64,000 nt of DNA from an uncultured Pseudomonadota bacterium (GCA_913055625.1 CAJXJW010000004.1:1-64000), one strand, 5' to 3'; positions 29,563-38,576 are shown, counted from the stretch's first letter. The notes: a model not told the origin generated them from the sequence alone. Program-made: numbers and translations.

Positions 29563-30496
29563 CCGGGTCACGGCGTTCGCGCCGGCATCGATCGGCAATC
29601 TCGCGGTCGGCTTCGACATGCTCGGCCTCGCGCTGGACGGCGTGGGGGACCGCGTCGAAGCGCGGCGCACCGACGGCGATGCCATCATGATCGATGCCGT
29701 GTTCGGGCTCGACGGCGAGCCGCATCCTTACCTGCCGACCGACGTAGGCAGCAACACCGCGTCAATCGCGGCGCAAAGTTTCTGGCAGGCCCACGGGGAC
29801 CAAGGCGGGGCCGCCCTGACGATCCGCAAGGGCGTCCCGCTGCAGTCCGGCATGGGCAGCTCGGCGGCGTCTGCCGTGGCTGCCGTGGTCGCGGTCAATG
29901 GCCTCCTGGACGAGCCGCTGCCAGCGGCCCGGCTGCTGATGTACGCACTGGAAGGCGAGAAGTTCGCGAGCGGCGGGCTGCACGCGGACAACGTCGCGCC
30001 GAGCCTGCTGGGCGGCATGGTGCTGTGCCCGGAGTCCCTGTTGCCGGACACCGTCCGGCTGGCTGTGCCCGACGGAATCAGCGCGGTGCTGCTGCACCCG
30101 GAATTGCAGGTGAACACCGCGCAGGCCCGCAAGCACCTGCTGCGCAGTGTCAGTGTGCCGCTCTGGCTGGAGCAGCAGGGCTATCTCGCGGCCTTCATCG
30201 CCGCGTGTGCCGCGAATGACCACGCGCTGATCGCGCGGACGCTGCGAGACGTCGTCATCGAGCCGCAACGGGCCGAGGCCGTGTCCTGCTTCGAGGCTGT
30301 GCGCGACGCCGCGATGCGTGGCGGTGCGGCCGGCTGCAGCCTGTCCGGCAGCGGGCCGAGTATCTTCGCGCTCGTGACCTCCGCCCATGCCAGCAACGTT
30401 GCTACGTCGATGGAGCAGGCGTGCCGCGCGATGGGCATCGATTGCCAGTCGTGGGTCAGTTCGATGTCGGCGCCGGGCGCCCGGGTCGAGGACTGA
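29555..30496 (+). CDS. thrB: homoserine kinase
   Basis: ThrB phosphorylates homoserine with ATP. The 313-residue protein is a GHMP kinase: N-terminal FAPASIGNLAVGFDMLG for substrate binding, the ATP loop PLQSGMGSSAASAVAAV, and the C-terminal motif GCSLSGSGPSIFAL. Its ATG is inside the end of thrA, which suggests translational coupling. The length is normal. Confidence 0.95.
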   Translation: MADRVTAFAPASIGNLAVGFDMLGLALDGVGDRVEARRTDGDAIMIDAVFGLDGEPHPYLPTDVGSNTASIAAQSFWQAHGDQGGAALTIRKGVPLQSGMGSSAASAVAAVVAVNGLLDEPLPAARLLMYALEGEKFASGGLHADNVAPSLLGGMVLCPESLLPDTVRLAVPDGISAVLLHPELQVNTAQARKHLLRSVSVPLWLEQQGYLAAFIAACAANDHALIARTLRDVVIEPQRAEAVSCFEAVRDAAMRGGAAGCSLSGSGPSIFALVTSAHASNVATSMEQACRAMGIDCQSWVSSMSAPGARVED

Positions 30497-30497
30497 C

Positions 30498-31799
30498 GTG
30501 CGTTATTTCAGCACACGCGGCGCAGGGCCGGTTGACCTCGAAACGGCCCTGTCGCGCGGCCTGGCGGATGACGGCGGGCTGTTCCTGCCGGAGGAACTGC
30601 CGGCCTTCGATGCCAGCGACTTCGCGGACGCCGCGTCCCTCACCGAGGTGGCGCAGGTACTGCTGGAGCCGTTTTTCGCGGACTCGCGGCTGGCCGCCGG
30701 CCTGCCGGCCATCCTCGGCGAGACGTTCCACTTCCCGGTGCCGGTGCAGCCGCTGGCGGGCGGCGACCGGTCGATCCTGGAGCTGTTTCACGGCCCCACG
30801 GCGGCGTTCAAGGACGTCGGCGCAGGCTTCCTGGCGGCCTGCCTCGGCCGGCTCGAGGCGGACGCGTCGGCGCCGCTGACGATCCTGGTAGCGACGTCCG
30901 GCGACACGGGCGGTGCCGTGGCCGCCGCGTTCGACGGGCGTCCCGGCATGCGCGTCGTCGTGCTGTACCCGGAAGGTCGGGTCTCGGCGCGGCAGGAGCA
31001 CCAGCTCACCTGCTGGGGCGACAACATCCTGTCGCTGCGGGTGCAGGGCGCGTTCGACGACTGCCAGGCACTGGTCAAGGCCGCGTTGTCGGAAGCTGAC
31101 CTGAGCCGTTTCTACCGCTTCAGCTCGGCGAACAGCATCAACATCGGGCGGCTGCTGCCGCAAGCGACGTACTACGCGCACGCGAGCCTCGGGCACTTTC
31201 GCGCGACCGGTGAATGCCCCGGCTTCGTCGTGCCCACCGGCAACCTCGGCAATGCACTGGCGTGCCTGCTGGCCCGTGAGATGGGATTGCCGGTCGGGCC
31301 CGTCATGCTCGCGACGAACGCGAATCGCACGATCCCGGATTACCTGGACACCGAGCGCTGGGAGCCGCGGCCGAGCGTCGCGACGCTCGCGTCCGCGATG
31401 GACGTCGGCAACCCGAGCAACATGGAGCGCCTGCGCCACGTACTCGGAGACGCCGCGTTGCTGAGGGACAAGGTCGACGTCGTCGCCATCGATGACGACG
31501 CCATCCGCGAGGAAATTTCTCGGTCGTACCAGGACGACGGCCTGACCCTGTGCCCGCACACCGCGACGGCAGCCCGGGCCTGGCGCGACATGAGCGACAA
31601 CGACCGTGCCAGTGCGCATTGGATACTGGTGGCGACCGCGCATCCGGCGAAGTTCGAAACCATCGTCGAGCCGCTGATCGGGACCGAGGTGCCGGTGCCG
31701 CCCGAACTCGCTGCTATACTGGCGCGACCGAGCCGCAGCGTGCCGGTCGAACCGGACCTGGACGCATTCGCGGCAGCACTGCGCGCTGCCTTTGACTGA
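30498..31799 (+). CDS. thrC: threonine synthase
   Basis: ThrC converts O-phosphohomoserine to threonine with pyridoxal phosphate. The 433-residue product begins MRYFSTRG, has the PLP-lysine motif LFHGPTAAFKDVGA, then ATSGDTGGAVAAAF and VPTGNLGNALAC, all in family order. The start is a GTG at 30498, one base after the thrB stop; in-frame codons upstream lie within thrB. It completes the threonine operon. Confidence 0.95.
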   Translation: MRYFSTRGAGPVDLETALSRGLADDGGLFLPEELPAFDASDFADAASLTEVAQVLLEPFFADSRLAAGLPAILGETFHFPVPVQPLAGGDRSILELFHGPTAAFKDVGAGFLAACLGRLEADASAPLTILVATSGDTGGAVAAAFDGRPGMRVVVLYPEGRVSARQEHQLTCWGDNILSLRVQGAFDDCQALVKAALSEADLSRFYRFSSANSINIGRLLPQATYYAHASLGHFRATGECPGFVVPTGNLGNALACLLAREMGLPVGPVMLATNANRTIPDYLDTERWEPRPSVATLASAMDVGNPSNMERLRHVLGDAALLRDKVDVVAIDDDAIREEISRSYQDDGLTLCPHTATAARAWRDMSDNDRASAHWILVATAHPAKFETIVEPLIGTEVPVPPELAAILARPSRSVPVEPDLDAFAAALRAAFD

Positions 31800-31802
31800 A
31801 CG

Positions 31803-32369
31803 ATGACGCCATCCGACCTGTTGCAACCCCGCTATCTCGGCTGGGTCGTCGGCCTGTTGCTGCTGTTGTGCGGCTGGCTCGTGTACCGCGTGCTCCGGCG
31901 GCGCGGCACTCGGCTGGACCAGGTGCTCGACACAATCGGCTTCGACCACGTGCAGGACCTTGTCCTGCCGAACGGCGACGAGGGCGAGATCCTCGTGAAC
32001 CGTCTGCTGCTGACGTCGCAGGGTCTGCTCGTGCTCGAAGTGAAGGAAGTGCAGGGCACGGTCTTCGGCAGCGACAAGATGCAGGACTGGACCGTTATCG
32101 GAGCCGACCGGCGCTACACGTTCCCGAATCCGCAGCCGGCGCTGTATGACCGCATCGCGGCGGTTCGCGCGGTAGTACGGCAAGTGCCGGTGTCCGGGCG
32201 CATCCTGTTCCTCGATGGCGCCGAGTTTCCGAAGGGCGTGCCGTCGATGGTCACGACGCTGGACGAACTCGCGGGCGAGTTCGGCGAGGCCAGTCGCGCG
32301 GCGGCCGAGGTGAAGGTGCACGCCTTCCGCCCGCACTGGGACTCGATCCGGGCTCGCTCGACGTCCTGA
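31803..32369 (+). CDS. membrane-anchored NERD-like domain protein
   Basis: This 188-residue protein has one N-terminal membrane segment (WVVGLLLLLCGWLVYRVL) and a soluble domain resembling the NERD (nuclease-related) fold: DHVQDLVLPN, then LLVLEVKEVQGTVFG, where the Glu-Val-Lys resembles the nuclease catalytic strand. NERD proteins are suspected DNA-processing enzymes, but membrane-anchored members are uncharacterised. The gene follows thrC by three bases and may be its read-through partner. It converges on tatD. Confidence 0.65.
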   Translation: MTPSDLLQPRYLGWVVGLLLLLCGWLVYRVLRRRGTRLDQVLDTIGFDHVQDLVLPNGDEGEILVNRLLLTSQGLLVLEVKEVQGTVFGSDKMQDWTVIGADRRYTFPNPQPALYDRIAAVRAVVRQVPVSGRILFLDGAEFPKGVPSMVTTLDELAGEFGEASRAAAEVKVHAFRPHWDSIRARSTS

Positions 32370-32376
32370 ACCGGAG

Positions 32377-33165
32377 TCAGAGGCCGAAGAAGCGCATCGC
32401 GTTGGCCGTGGTGATGCCGGCGACGTGTTCTACGCTCTGCCCGCGCGCTGCCGCGACGACCCGCACGACTTCCATGAGCCAGGCCGGTTCGTTTCGGCGC
32501 GTCTTTGGGCGCGGCGACAGCGTGCGCGGCAGCAGGTAGGGTGCGTCCGTCTCGACCAGCAGCCGGTCGTCGGGGATATCGCCCACGATGTCGTAGAGCG
32601 GTTTGCCGCGACGCTCGTCGCACACCCATCCCGTGATGCCGATGTAGAGACCCAGGTTGATGTAGGTGCGCAGTTCGTCGGCGCTGCCGGTGAAACAGTG
32701 CGCGACGGCGCGCGACAGCGACGGCAGCCGCGGTTCCAGCACGTCGATGAAGTCCTCGTGTGCATCGCGCTGATGGAGAAACACGGGTTTGCCGGCGTCT
32801 TCCGCGATATCGAGTTGGCGACGGAACGCATCGAGCTGCGCGTCGCGCGGCGAAAAGTTCCGGAAGTAGTCGAGCCCGCATTCGCCGATGGCGACACAGG
32901 CCGGGTCGCTGCTCAGCGTGCGAATCTGCGCGTCGAGGCGATCGTCGTAATCGCTCGCGTGGTGAGGATGGAGACCTGCCGTGGCAAACAGCTGGCCCGG
33001 ATACGCGTGCGCCAGTGCCAGCGCCGCGGCATTGCTGTCGTAGCTGCTGCCGGTGATGACGAGCCGGCGCACGCCGGCGTCGAACGCGCGCTGCAACACC
33101 GCGTCGCGGTCGGCATCGAAACTGTCGTGCGCGAGATTCGCGCCGATATCGACGAGGTCGATCAC
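32377..33165 (-). CDS. tatD: TatD-family metal-dependent DNase
   Basis: The 262-residue TIM-barrel hydrolase has GLHPHHA, IGECGLDYFRN, VFLHQRDAHED, AHCFTGS and LLVETDAPYL, the metal-binding histidines, glutamate and aspartate of the family. The N-terminus is DIGANL rather than DSHCHLD, as in TatD proper rather than YcfH or YjjV. TatD has 3'-5' exonuclease activity linked to oxidative DNA damage and is not needed for Tat export. It is downstream of an ABC exporter operon on the same strand, 7 bases from it. Confidence 0.9.
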   Translation of the reverse strand: MIDLVDIGANLAHDSFDADRDAVLQRAFDAGVRRLVITGSSYDSNAAALALAHAYPGQLFATAGLHPHHASDYDDRLDAQIRTLSSDPACVAIGECGLDYFRNFSPRDAQLDAFRRQLDIAEDAGKPVFLHQRDAHEDFIDVLEPRLPSLSRAVAHCFTGSADELRTYINLGLYIGITGWVCDERRGKPLYDIVGDIPDDRLLVETDAPYLLPRTLSPRPKTRRNEPAWLMEVVRVVAAARGQSVEHVAGITTANAMRFFGL

Positions 33166-33172
33166 GTGTCGC

Positions 33173-34201
33173 TTACCCCGGGGTCCAGCGGAAGATCAGC
33201 GCGCCGATCGCGAGAAACGCCGCGCTCATGACGGCGAGCCATGCGAGATGGTGCCAGACATCGGCGAAGGCTGCGCCGTCCAGCATGACGGCCCGGGCGG
33301 CGTCGAGGACGTGAGTCAGCGGCAGCATGCCGGCGATCTTCTGCACGAGCGGGCCGGCGCTCTCGAGCGAGAACCACACGCCGGACAGGATCATCATCGG
33401 CCAGGTGATCATGTTCAGCAGGCCGCCGGCGAGTTCCTCGCTGTTGACGCGCGCCGCGATCAGCAGGCCGAGCGAGACCAGCGAGACGGCCCCGGCCACG
33501 GTGATCAGCAACAGTAACGCGTAGCTGCCGTCCATTCGCGTGTCGAGCAACAGGTGTGTCCCGGTGTAGACGAACGCGGTGATCGCGAGAATGAGGAGCA
33601 GCCGCGACAGGACCTGCGCCACGATGAACTCGGCGGGCTTCAGCGGCGTTGCGCGCAGGCGCTTCAGGAAGCCGTTCTTCCGGTAGCGGACGACGACGTA
33701 GCCCACGCCGAACAGGCAGCTGAACATCATGTTCATGCCGAGGATGCCCGGCAACACCCAGTCGACGTAGCGTATCGGGTCGCCGGTGACGTCCTCGCGG
33801 ACGATCGCGGCATCGGAGCCACTCTGCAGCAGTACGCGCTCGATGAAGTAGCCGCGCGGCGAGTCCGGGTTGACCCAGTAGCGCACCGGGTCGCCGAGGG
33901 CGACGAGCAGGTCGAGTTGGTGCCGTTCGACCTTGCGCAACGCGGCGGCGTTGTCCGCCATGGGGACGAACTCGACGTAGCGGGTCTGCAGGAACGGGTG
34001 CGCTTCGCGCGCAATCTCGGTTCCGGCGGCCTGCAGTACGCCCACCGTGTACTGGTCGCGGCCGTCGCCGGCGAATACCGCGGCGAGGCCGCCGACCAGC
34101 AGGACCGGCAGCACGATGTTCCACGCCAGCGTGCCGCGGTCTCGCAGGAACTCGCGGTTACGTGCGACGAAGATCGCGTAAATGCGCGACAGCGTCTTCA
34201 T
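33173..34201 (-). CDS. ABC-2 type transporter permease
   Basis: This 342-residue protein has an N-terminal membrane segment (WNIVLPVLLVGGLAAVF), a periplasmic region of about 150 residues, and five more membrane segments beginning at VLPGILGMNMMFSCLFGVGY, with the coupling helix around RLRATPLKPAEF. That is the ABC-2/YhhJ layout of exporters. It overlaps its ATPase gene by ATGA and forms a two-gene operon with tatD behind. The substrate (drug, lipid or other) cannot be told from sequence. Confidence 0.88.
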   Translation of the reverse strand: MKTLSRIYAIFVARNREFLRDRGTLAWNIVLPVLLVGGLAAVFAGDGRDQYTVGVLQAAGTEIAREAHPFLQTRYVEFVPMADNAAALRKVERHQLDLLVALGDPVRYWVNPDSPRGYFIERVLLQSGSDAAIVREDVTGDPIRYVDWVLPGILGMNMMFSCLFGVGYVVVRYRKNGFLKRLRATPLKPAEFIVAQVLSRLLLILAITAFVYTGTHLLLDTRMDGSYALLLLITVAGAVSLVSLGLLIAARVNSEELAGGLLNMITWPMMILSGVWFSLESAGPLVQKIAGMLPLTHVLDAARAVMLDGAAFADVWHHLAWLAVMSAAFLAIGALIFRWTPG

Positions 34202-35082
34202 GGCCGCAACGAGTGACCGGTCAGGTCGAGGAACAGGTCCTCGAGCGTCGGTTGCCGGATCTTGATGTGGTTGAGCGTCCGCACGGCGGGCCCGAGGTCT
34301 GCCAGCGCTTTCGAGACGTCCGAGGCCACGATTTCCACGACGCCGGCCTCGTCGAGCACGCGGTGCTCGAGGGCGGCAAGGTCGTCGATAACGTCTTTCT
34401 GCGGCACCTCGATGATGAGGCCGGGGTAGCGCGAGCGCAGCAGCTCATCCGGCGTGCCCTGCGCGATGATGCGGCCGTGGTCCATGATCGCGATCTCGTC
34501 GCACAGCACCTGCGCCTCGTCCATGTAGTGCGTCGTCAGGATGATCGTCGTGCCCTCCTTGCGAATGCGCTTGACGAGGTCCCAGAAGTTTCGGCGTGCC
34601 TGCGGGTCCAGCCCGGTCGTCGGTTCGTCGAGGAACACGATGCGCGGCCGGTTGACGAGCGCAACGGCGAGGAAGAGCCGCTGCCGCTGACCGCCGGACA
34701 GCTTGCGGTTGTCCCGGTCGAGCAGGTCGCCGAGCGAACAGGCGTCGATGACGGCATCGAGGTCCGCGCGCCGGTCGTAGAGCTTGCGGAACATGTCGAG
34801 CGTTTCGCGCACCGTGATGTAGTCCTGTAGCGCGGTAGCCTGGAACTGTATGCCGGTCTCCTCGCGAAACCGGCTCCCGGCCGGCTCGCCCCGGTACAGC
34901 ACCTCGCCGGACGTCGCCGGGGTAACGCCCTCGATGATCTCCACGGTCGTGGTTTTTCCGGCGCCGTTCGGGCCCAGCAGGCCGAAACACACGCCATCCG
35001 GGACGCCGAAGCTGACGCCGTCGACGGCCAGCACGCCCGGGTAGCGCTTGACGAGATCGCGGGCCTCGAGGGCGAAAGGCAT
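34198..35082 (-). CDS. ABC transporter ATP-binding protein (exporter)
   Basis: The 294-residue ATPase has Walker A GPNGAGKTTT, the Q-loop, signature LSGGQRQRL, Walker B IVFLDEPTTGLDP, and the H-loop TTHYMDEA, followed by the C-terminal extension common in DrrA/CcmA-type exporters. The start is taken at ATG 35082 (MPFALEARDLVKRY); the frame stays open upstream to 35835 but that part is the antisense of the beta-helix gene. It pairs with the adjacent ABC-2 permease. Confidence 0.93.
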   Translation of the reverse strand: MPFALEARDLVKRYPGVLAVDGVSFGVPDGVCFGLLGPNGAGKTTTVEIIEGVTPATSGEVLYRGEPAGSRFREETGIQFQATALQDYITVRETLDMFRKLYDRRADLDAVIDACSLGDLLDRDNRKLSGGQRQRLFLAVALVNRPRIVFLDEPTTGLDPQARRNFWDLVKRIRKEGTTIILTTHYMDEAQVLCDEIAIMDHGRIIAQGTPDELLRSRYPGLIIEVPQKDVIDDLAALEHRVLDEAGVVEIVASDVSKALADLGPAVRTLNHIKIRQPTLEDLFLDLTGHSLRP

Positions 35083-35215
35083 CGTGGGGTCTTTGTAGCC
35101 GGAGACGCGCCAAGGGTAGCGGAAGGCCCGATGGCCGGCTACCCGCCGCGATCTTGCAACCAAACGCCGCCGTGCGGTATCCAAACAGCAGACACCACGA
35201 ACGAGGATGAACACC

Positions 35216-35938
35216 ATGTTTCTGAGCAACCGCAGCCAGGCCGTCGTCGTCGGACTCGCGACATTGCTGCTGGCCGTCGCGGCCCGCGCCGAGGTGAACA
35301 AGAGCGTGCACATCGGCGACGGGGAGACCGCGAGCGGTGCCTCGTCCGTGAACGGCGCCGTCACCGTGGGCCGCGGCGCCACCGTGAACGGGGACGTCGA
35401 GACCGTGAACGGGACGATCCGTATTGACGACAATGCGGTCATCGAGGATGCGAGCACGGTCAACGGCGGCATCAAGATCGGCAGCCAGGTGCGCACGCAG
35501 TCTCTCGACACGGTGAATGGCACGATCCGGGTGTCGGACAACGGCCAGATCGATGGCAGTATATCGGCCGTGAACGGCGCCATCGACCTCGGTGCGGGGA
35601 CCTTCGTGGACCGAAACGTCGGCAACGTCAACGGCGCCATTACGCTCGAGGGCGTCGAGGTCGGCGGGGATGTCGAGACGGTCAATGGTGACATCGAGTT
35701 GTCCGACGGGGCCGCCGTCCACGGTGACGTCATCGTGGAAAAGCCGAAGCGTGTCGGCTGGTTCGGCGGCGATAGCCGGGTGCCGGAGATCATTATCGGC
35801 CCGGGCTGCCGCGTCGACGGGACCCTGCGGCTCAAGCGCGAGGTGAAGCTCTACATCTCCGAGTCTGCCGTCGTGGGCGGTGTCGACGGCGTGATGTCGA
35901 TGAGCGACGCCGTGAGATTCAGCGGCAACCGGCCCTAA
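35216..35938 (+). CDS. exported VNG-repeat protein, beta-helix predicted
   Basis: This 240-residue protein has a signal peptide (ending near VAARAEV) and seven imperfect repeats of 18-19 residues, each starting with VNG and a small or hydrophobic residue: SVNGAV, TVNGTI, TVNGGI, TVNGTI, AVNGAI, NVNGAI, TVNGDI. Such regular short repeats are typical of right-handed beta-helices as in bactofilins. After the repeats comes a more complex tail containing PEIIIGPGCRVDGTLRL. The ATG at 35216 is nine bases after GAGG; ATG 35207 is too close to it. No enzyme motif is present, and a structural periplasmic role is inference. Confidence 0.75.
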   Translation: MFLSNRSQAVVVGLATLLLAVAARAEVNKSVHIGDGETASGASSVNGAVTVGRGATVNGDVETVNGTIRIDDNAVIEDASTVNGGIKIGSQVRTQSLDTVNGTIRVSDNGQIDGSISAVNGAIDLGAGTFVDRNVGNVNGAITLEGVEVGGDVETVNGDIELSDGAAVHGDVIVEKPKRVGWFGGDSRVPEIIIGPGCRVDGTLRLKREVKLYISESAVVGGVDGVMSMSDAVRFSGNRP

Positions 35939-35958
35939 AAGCCCGTAGAATCGGCGGC

Positions 35959-36714
35959 GTGCCGACCGCCGCGCGCCAGATCTCGCTGTTCGAAGATGTA
36001 CCGGAGCCCGACACCCTGTCGGGCTTCACGGTGCGCGAAAGCGGCCGCGCGCGCCGCCTGTCCATCAAGGTCTACCCCCGCGGGCGTGTCGAAGTCGTTG
36101 TGCCGCGGCGAACGCGGGCGCGTGACGTCCAGGCCTTCGTCGAAGAACACCGGGACTGGATCCGGCAGACCCGGGAGTCGTTTGCCGAACAGCACCTGCC
36201 GGAGCCGTTCAGGCTGCCGGCGCGGATAGAACTGCGGGGCATCGAGCGTACGTTCGGCGTTCAGTACCGAGCGCGCACGGAGGCTCGCGGCGTTCGCTAT
36301 CGACAGCTTGGCGACATCGTGGTGTTGTCCGGTGCGACCGGCGATGCAGCGGCTTGCGTCTCGGCCCTGAAGCGCTGGCTGGCCGGTTTGGCCAAGCGCC
36401 ATTTCGCCCCGGCGCTGAAGGCGCTCGCGGCCTCGACCGGCTTGCCGTATGCACGCATGCGCGTGGCGGGGCAGAAGACCTGCTGGGGCAGCCATTCATC
36501 CGCCGGGACGATCAGCGTGAACTACTGCCTGTTGTTCCTGGAGCCGTCGCTGGTGCGCTACCTGATGCTGCACGAGCTGTGTCACGCGCGGCACATGAAC
36601 CATTCGCGGCGCTTCTGGGCTCTGGTGCGGCGCTTCGAACCGGACTACCGGCGCCTCGACCGGAAGCTCGGCGAGTCCTGGAAACAGATCCCGACCTGGG
36701 TGGGGATCTACTAG
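35959..36714 (+). CDS. YgjP/DUF45-type zinc metallopeptidase
   Basis: The 251-residue protein matches YgjP-like metallopeptidases: an N-terminal beta domain (RARRLSIKVYPRGRVEVVVP), then QKTCWGSHSSAGTISVNYCL and the zinc motif HELCHARHMNHS, with a third ligand expected in RRFEPDYRRLD. The usual KTRWGSCS is here KTCWGSHS. The family is sometimes described as SprT-like. The start is a GTG at 35959, 20 bases after the VNG-repeat gene, so the two may be co-transcribed. Confidence 0.85.
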   Translation: MPTAARQISLFEDVPEPDTLSGFTVRESGRARRLSIKVYPRGRVEVVVPRRTRARDVQAFVEEHRDWIRQTRESFAEQHLPEPFRLPARIELRGIERTFGVQYRARTEARGVRYRQLGDIVVLSGATGDAAACVSALKRWLAGLAKRHFAPALKALAASTGLPYARMRVAGQKTCWGSHSSAGTISVNYCLLFLEPSLVRYLMLHELCHARHMNHSRRFWALVRRFEPDYRRLDRKLGESWKQIPTWVGIY

Positions 36715-36781
36715 TCGACAGCAGCCCGGGTCTTTGCATAAAAACAACACGTTAGGGAGGGTATTTAATGTTGGTTCCAGA

Positions 36782-36801
36782 AACGTTTCCGCGGTAATGC
36801 C
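36782..36801 (+). repeat. 20-bp palindromic repeat, copy F (17 of 20)
   Basis: AACGTTTCCGCGGTAATGCC matches GACGTTTCCGCGGTAACGTC in 17 positions and keeps the invariant core TTTCCGCGGTAA. It lies about 25 kb from the copies in the HNH gene, in the upstream region of a small exported-protein gene. Confidence 0.65.
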
Positions 36802-36868
36802 GAATGAGTTCCCGCGAGAAGAACCTGCTCGAAACGTTTGCCGTGCTGAAGCCGGGCCTCGATTTCCG

Positions 36869-37261
36869 GTGGCGGTGCCAAGCTTGACGCGCTGCATTAC
36901 TTTGCTTGCTGGCCTTTCGGCACTGCTCGTTGCGGCGGCAGCGTCATCGGGCCCACGCGAATACCTGTTCCAGAACGAACGGGTGTGCGATGCCAGCGGC
37001 GAGTTCTGCATCCGAGGCACGCTGTCCTACCATTCCAATCCGCGGGTGCTGCACTTGCGGGCGCGCGTCTTGAAAGCACCCGGGCCGGGCCTGTTCCGGA
37101 TCAGGGTGTCAGGCGCCAACGAGCTGGGGCACAGCCGTGTGGCACCGTTTGAGGTGCGCGTTCGCGGGCGCTACAGCGAAATCATCAACCACAAGGTCAT
37201 ACCCGATTACCCGGACGTGGAGGAATGGATGGTGGATCGAATGGATTTCATCGCCGACTGA
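36869..37261 (+). CDS. small exported protein of unknown function
   Basis: The frame is open from ATG 36734, but its first 45 codons are non-conserved-looking and run through repeat copy F. A signal peptide (SLTRCITLLAGLSALLVAAAAS) starts right after GTG codons at 36869 and 36875, so I place the start there, giving about 130 residues. The mature part has two cysteines and a compact beta-like region (LFRIRVSGANELGHSRVAPF). I do not recognise it. The start is uncertain and no strong ribosome-binding site is seen. Confidence 0.45.
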   Translation: MAVPSLTRCITLLAGLSALLVAAAASSGPREYLFQNERVCDASGEFCIRGTLSYHSNPRVLHLRARVLKAPGPGLFRIRVSGANELGHSRVAPFEVRVRGRYSEIINHKVIPDYPDVEEWMVDRMDFIAD

Positions 37262-37345
37262 ATTGGCGAGCAGCGATTCGTGTTCGTGGATTCTGTAATA
37301 CTTTCCTGAATGAAGCGTAGGTCATGCCGTTAGGGGGGGGCAGTG

Positions 37346-37678
37346 ATGGATAACTGGATAGCGCTGAACGGATGGCTGATCTTCTTTTTTACGCCGCTGG
37401 GCTGGATCGCCCTGATTGCGGTCATTGTTGCGGCGAGTCGACAGGCGAATCGACTGCGGAAGAACACCCTGCTATGGGCGATGATCGCCGCAGCTACTTA
37501 CCTCGTTCCCTACATTACGATCAGAAAGGTGTCGAACTACGCAGTCAACACTTTCGACTATAACCCGGCGTTATTCGTTTTCCTGATTCTTTGTGCGCAC
37601 GTATTCTCGTTGCTGGCCGGTCTTGGAGCCTGTTATGCGCTGCGCAAGTGGTATTCGAATAGTCACGCTGTCAGTTGA
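37346..37678 (+). CDS. small three-helix membrane protein
   Basis: This 110-residue protein has three predicted membrane helices (LIFFFTPLGWIALIAVIVAA, LLWAMIAAATYLVPYITI, ALFVFLILCAHVFSLLAGLG). A run of Gs (GGGGGG) upstream of ATG 37346 may be the ribosome-binding site; a GTG immediately before is possible. Codon use is less GC-biased than in the neighbouring core genes. Function unknown. Confidence 0.55.
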   Translation: MDNWIALNGWLIFFFTPLGWIALIAVIVAASRQANRLRKNTLLWAMIAAATYLVPYITIRKVSNYAVNTFDYNPALFVFLILCAHVFSLLAGLGACYALRKWYSNSHAVS

Positions 37679-37721
37679 CCCGAAAGAATAGCGTTCAGGG
37701 CCAACACGGGCCGATTTCGTG

Positions 37722-38069
37722 TCACTCGGGGCTGTCGGAACGCTGACTTCGGCGCGCATTTACCGTTTCGATGATTCTGTACCCCGTCCAAAGGTACGCT
37801 GCAGGTCCAGCAAATAACAGTATGTTTGCGAATATTCCGCTGAGGCCCAGGCTGCTGCTATGGCTGAACCCGAATCCCATCAACGCTGCGCAGACGAATG
37901 CCCACACGAGCAATCCGGCGATACTTGCCAGCAGCCACCCGAGCACCGACATGGCGCGAGCATTCGTCGACCGGGAAGCGGTCCTGTTCCCCTGAGCGAT
38001 TGTTGCCGAAACGGCAACACAGGCAATGAAACAGGCGATCAAATGGCCTCCAATAAATTTACCTGACAC
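37722..38069 (-). CDS. small membrane protein of unknown function
   Basis: This 115-residue protein has an N-terminal hydrophobic segment and two further membrane helices (VLGWLLASIAGLLVWAFVCA, GIFANILLFAGPAAYLWTGY). Its GTG start at 38069 falls inside the AAAGGTGTCAGGT element; a TTG at 38042 four bases after GGAGG is an alternative. It converges on the gene at 37346 and is divergent from the one at 38090. No family recognised. Confidence 0.45.
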   Translation of the reverse strand: MSGKFIGGHLIACFIACVAVSATIAQGNRTASRSTNARAMSVLGWLLASIAGLLVWAFVCAALMGFGFSHSSSLGLSGIFANILLFAGPAAYLWTGYRIIETVNARRSQRSDSPE

Positions 38070-38073
38070 CTTT
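38061..38073 (-). repeat. 13-bp AAAGGTGTCAGGT element, copy 2
   Basis: The plus strand reads ACCTGACACCTTT, the exact reverse complement of the 13-mer at 12542. It lies between two divergent small genes and includes the possible GTG start of one. As with the first copy, a shared 13-mer alone is weak evidence. Confidence 0.3.
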
Positions 38074-38089
38074 ACCAGGAGGTCTTGCC

Positions 38090-38536
38090 GTGAACTCTGA
38101 CAATCTGAACAAATGGCTCACGTTGCTGGCGAACTTCGGCGTAGTGATCGGGCTTGCATTGCTGGCCTATGAGCTGCGGGAGGCCCAGAATCATGCGGAA
38201 ACCGAAGCCGCTGTTCGTCGGATGCACCAGATCCAGGCGGCCATGGTTGAAATGGCGACGTCCGACCAGCTTGCGGCGACCCGGGTAAAGGCATTGACCG
38301 AAGGCGTTGACTCGCTGACGCCTGTCGAGCTGTACCAACTGCAGAACTGGGAGAACGCGGTGCGACTCAGGATGCGGAGCCAGTATATCGAGTATCGTCG
38401 AGGTTACCTGGATAAGGAGCATGCCGACGACATGATCGCGACGGCGGCGCACTTCCTGCCATACTGGGAAGAGCTCGGGTTCGAGCTGCGGGAAACTGAA
38501 TTTCATCAGGCGATCAGGAAGGCTGCGGGCCGGTAG
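38090..38536 (+). CDS. small membrane-anchored helical protein
   Basis: This 148-residue protein has one N-terminal membrane helix (LTLLANFGVVIGLALLAYEL) and a soluble helical remainder rich in Glu, Arg and Gln. A perfect AGGAGG (38077-38082) seven bases before GTG 38090 fixes the start. Proteins with this helix pattern are common in marine gammaproteobacteria, but I know no function. Confidence 0.6.
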   Translation: MNSDNLNKWLTLLANFGVVIGLALLAYELREAQNHAETEAAVRRMHQIQAAMVEMATSDQLAATRVKALTEGVDSLTPVELYQLQNWENAVRLRMRSQYIEYRRGYLDKEHADDMIATAAHFLPYWEELGFELRETEFHQAIRKAAGR

Positions 38537-38576
38537 CTGCAGGAGTAACAGCGGCAGCACCTGGAGATACGAATTT

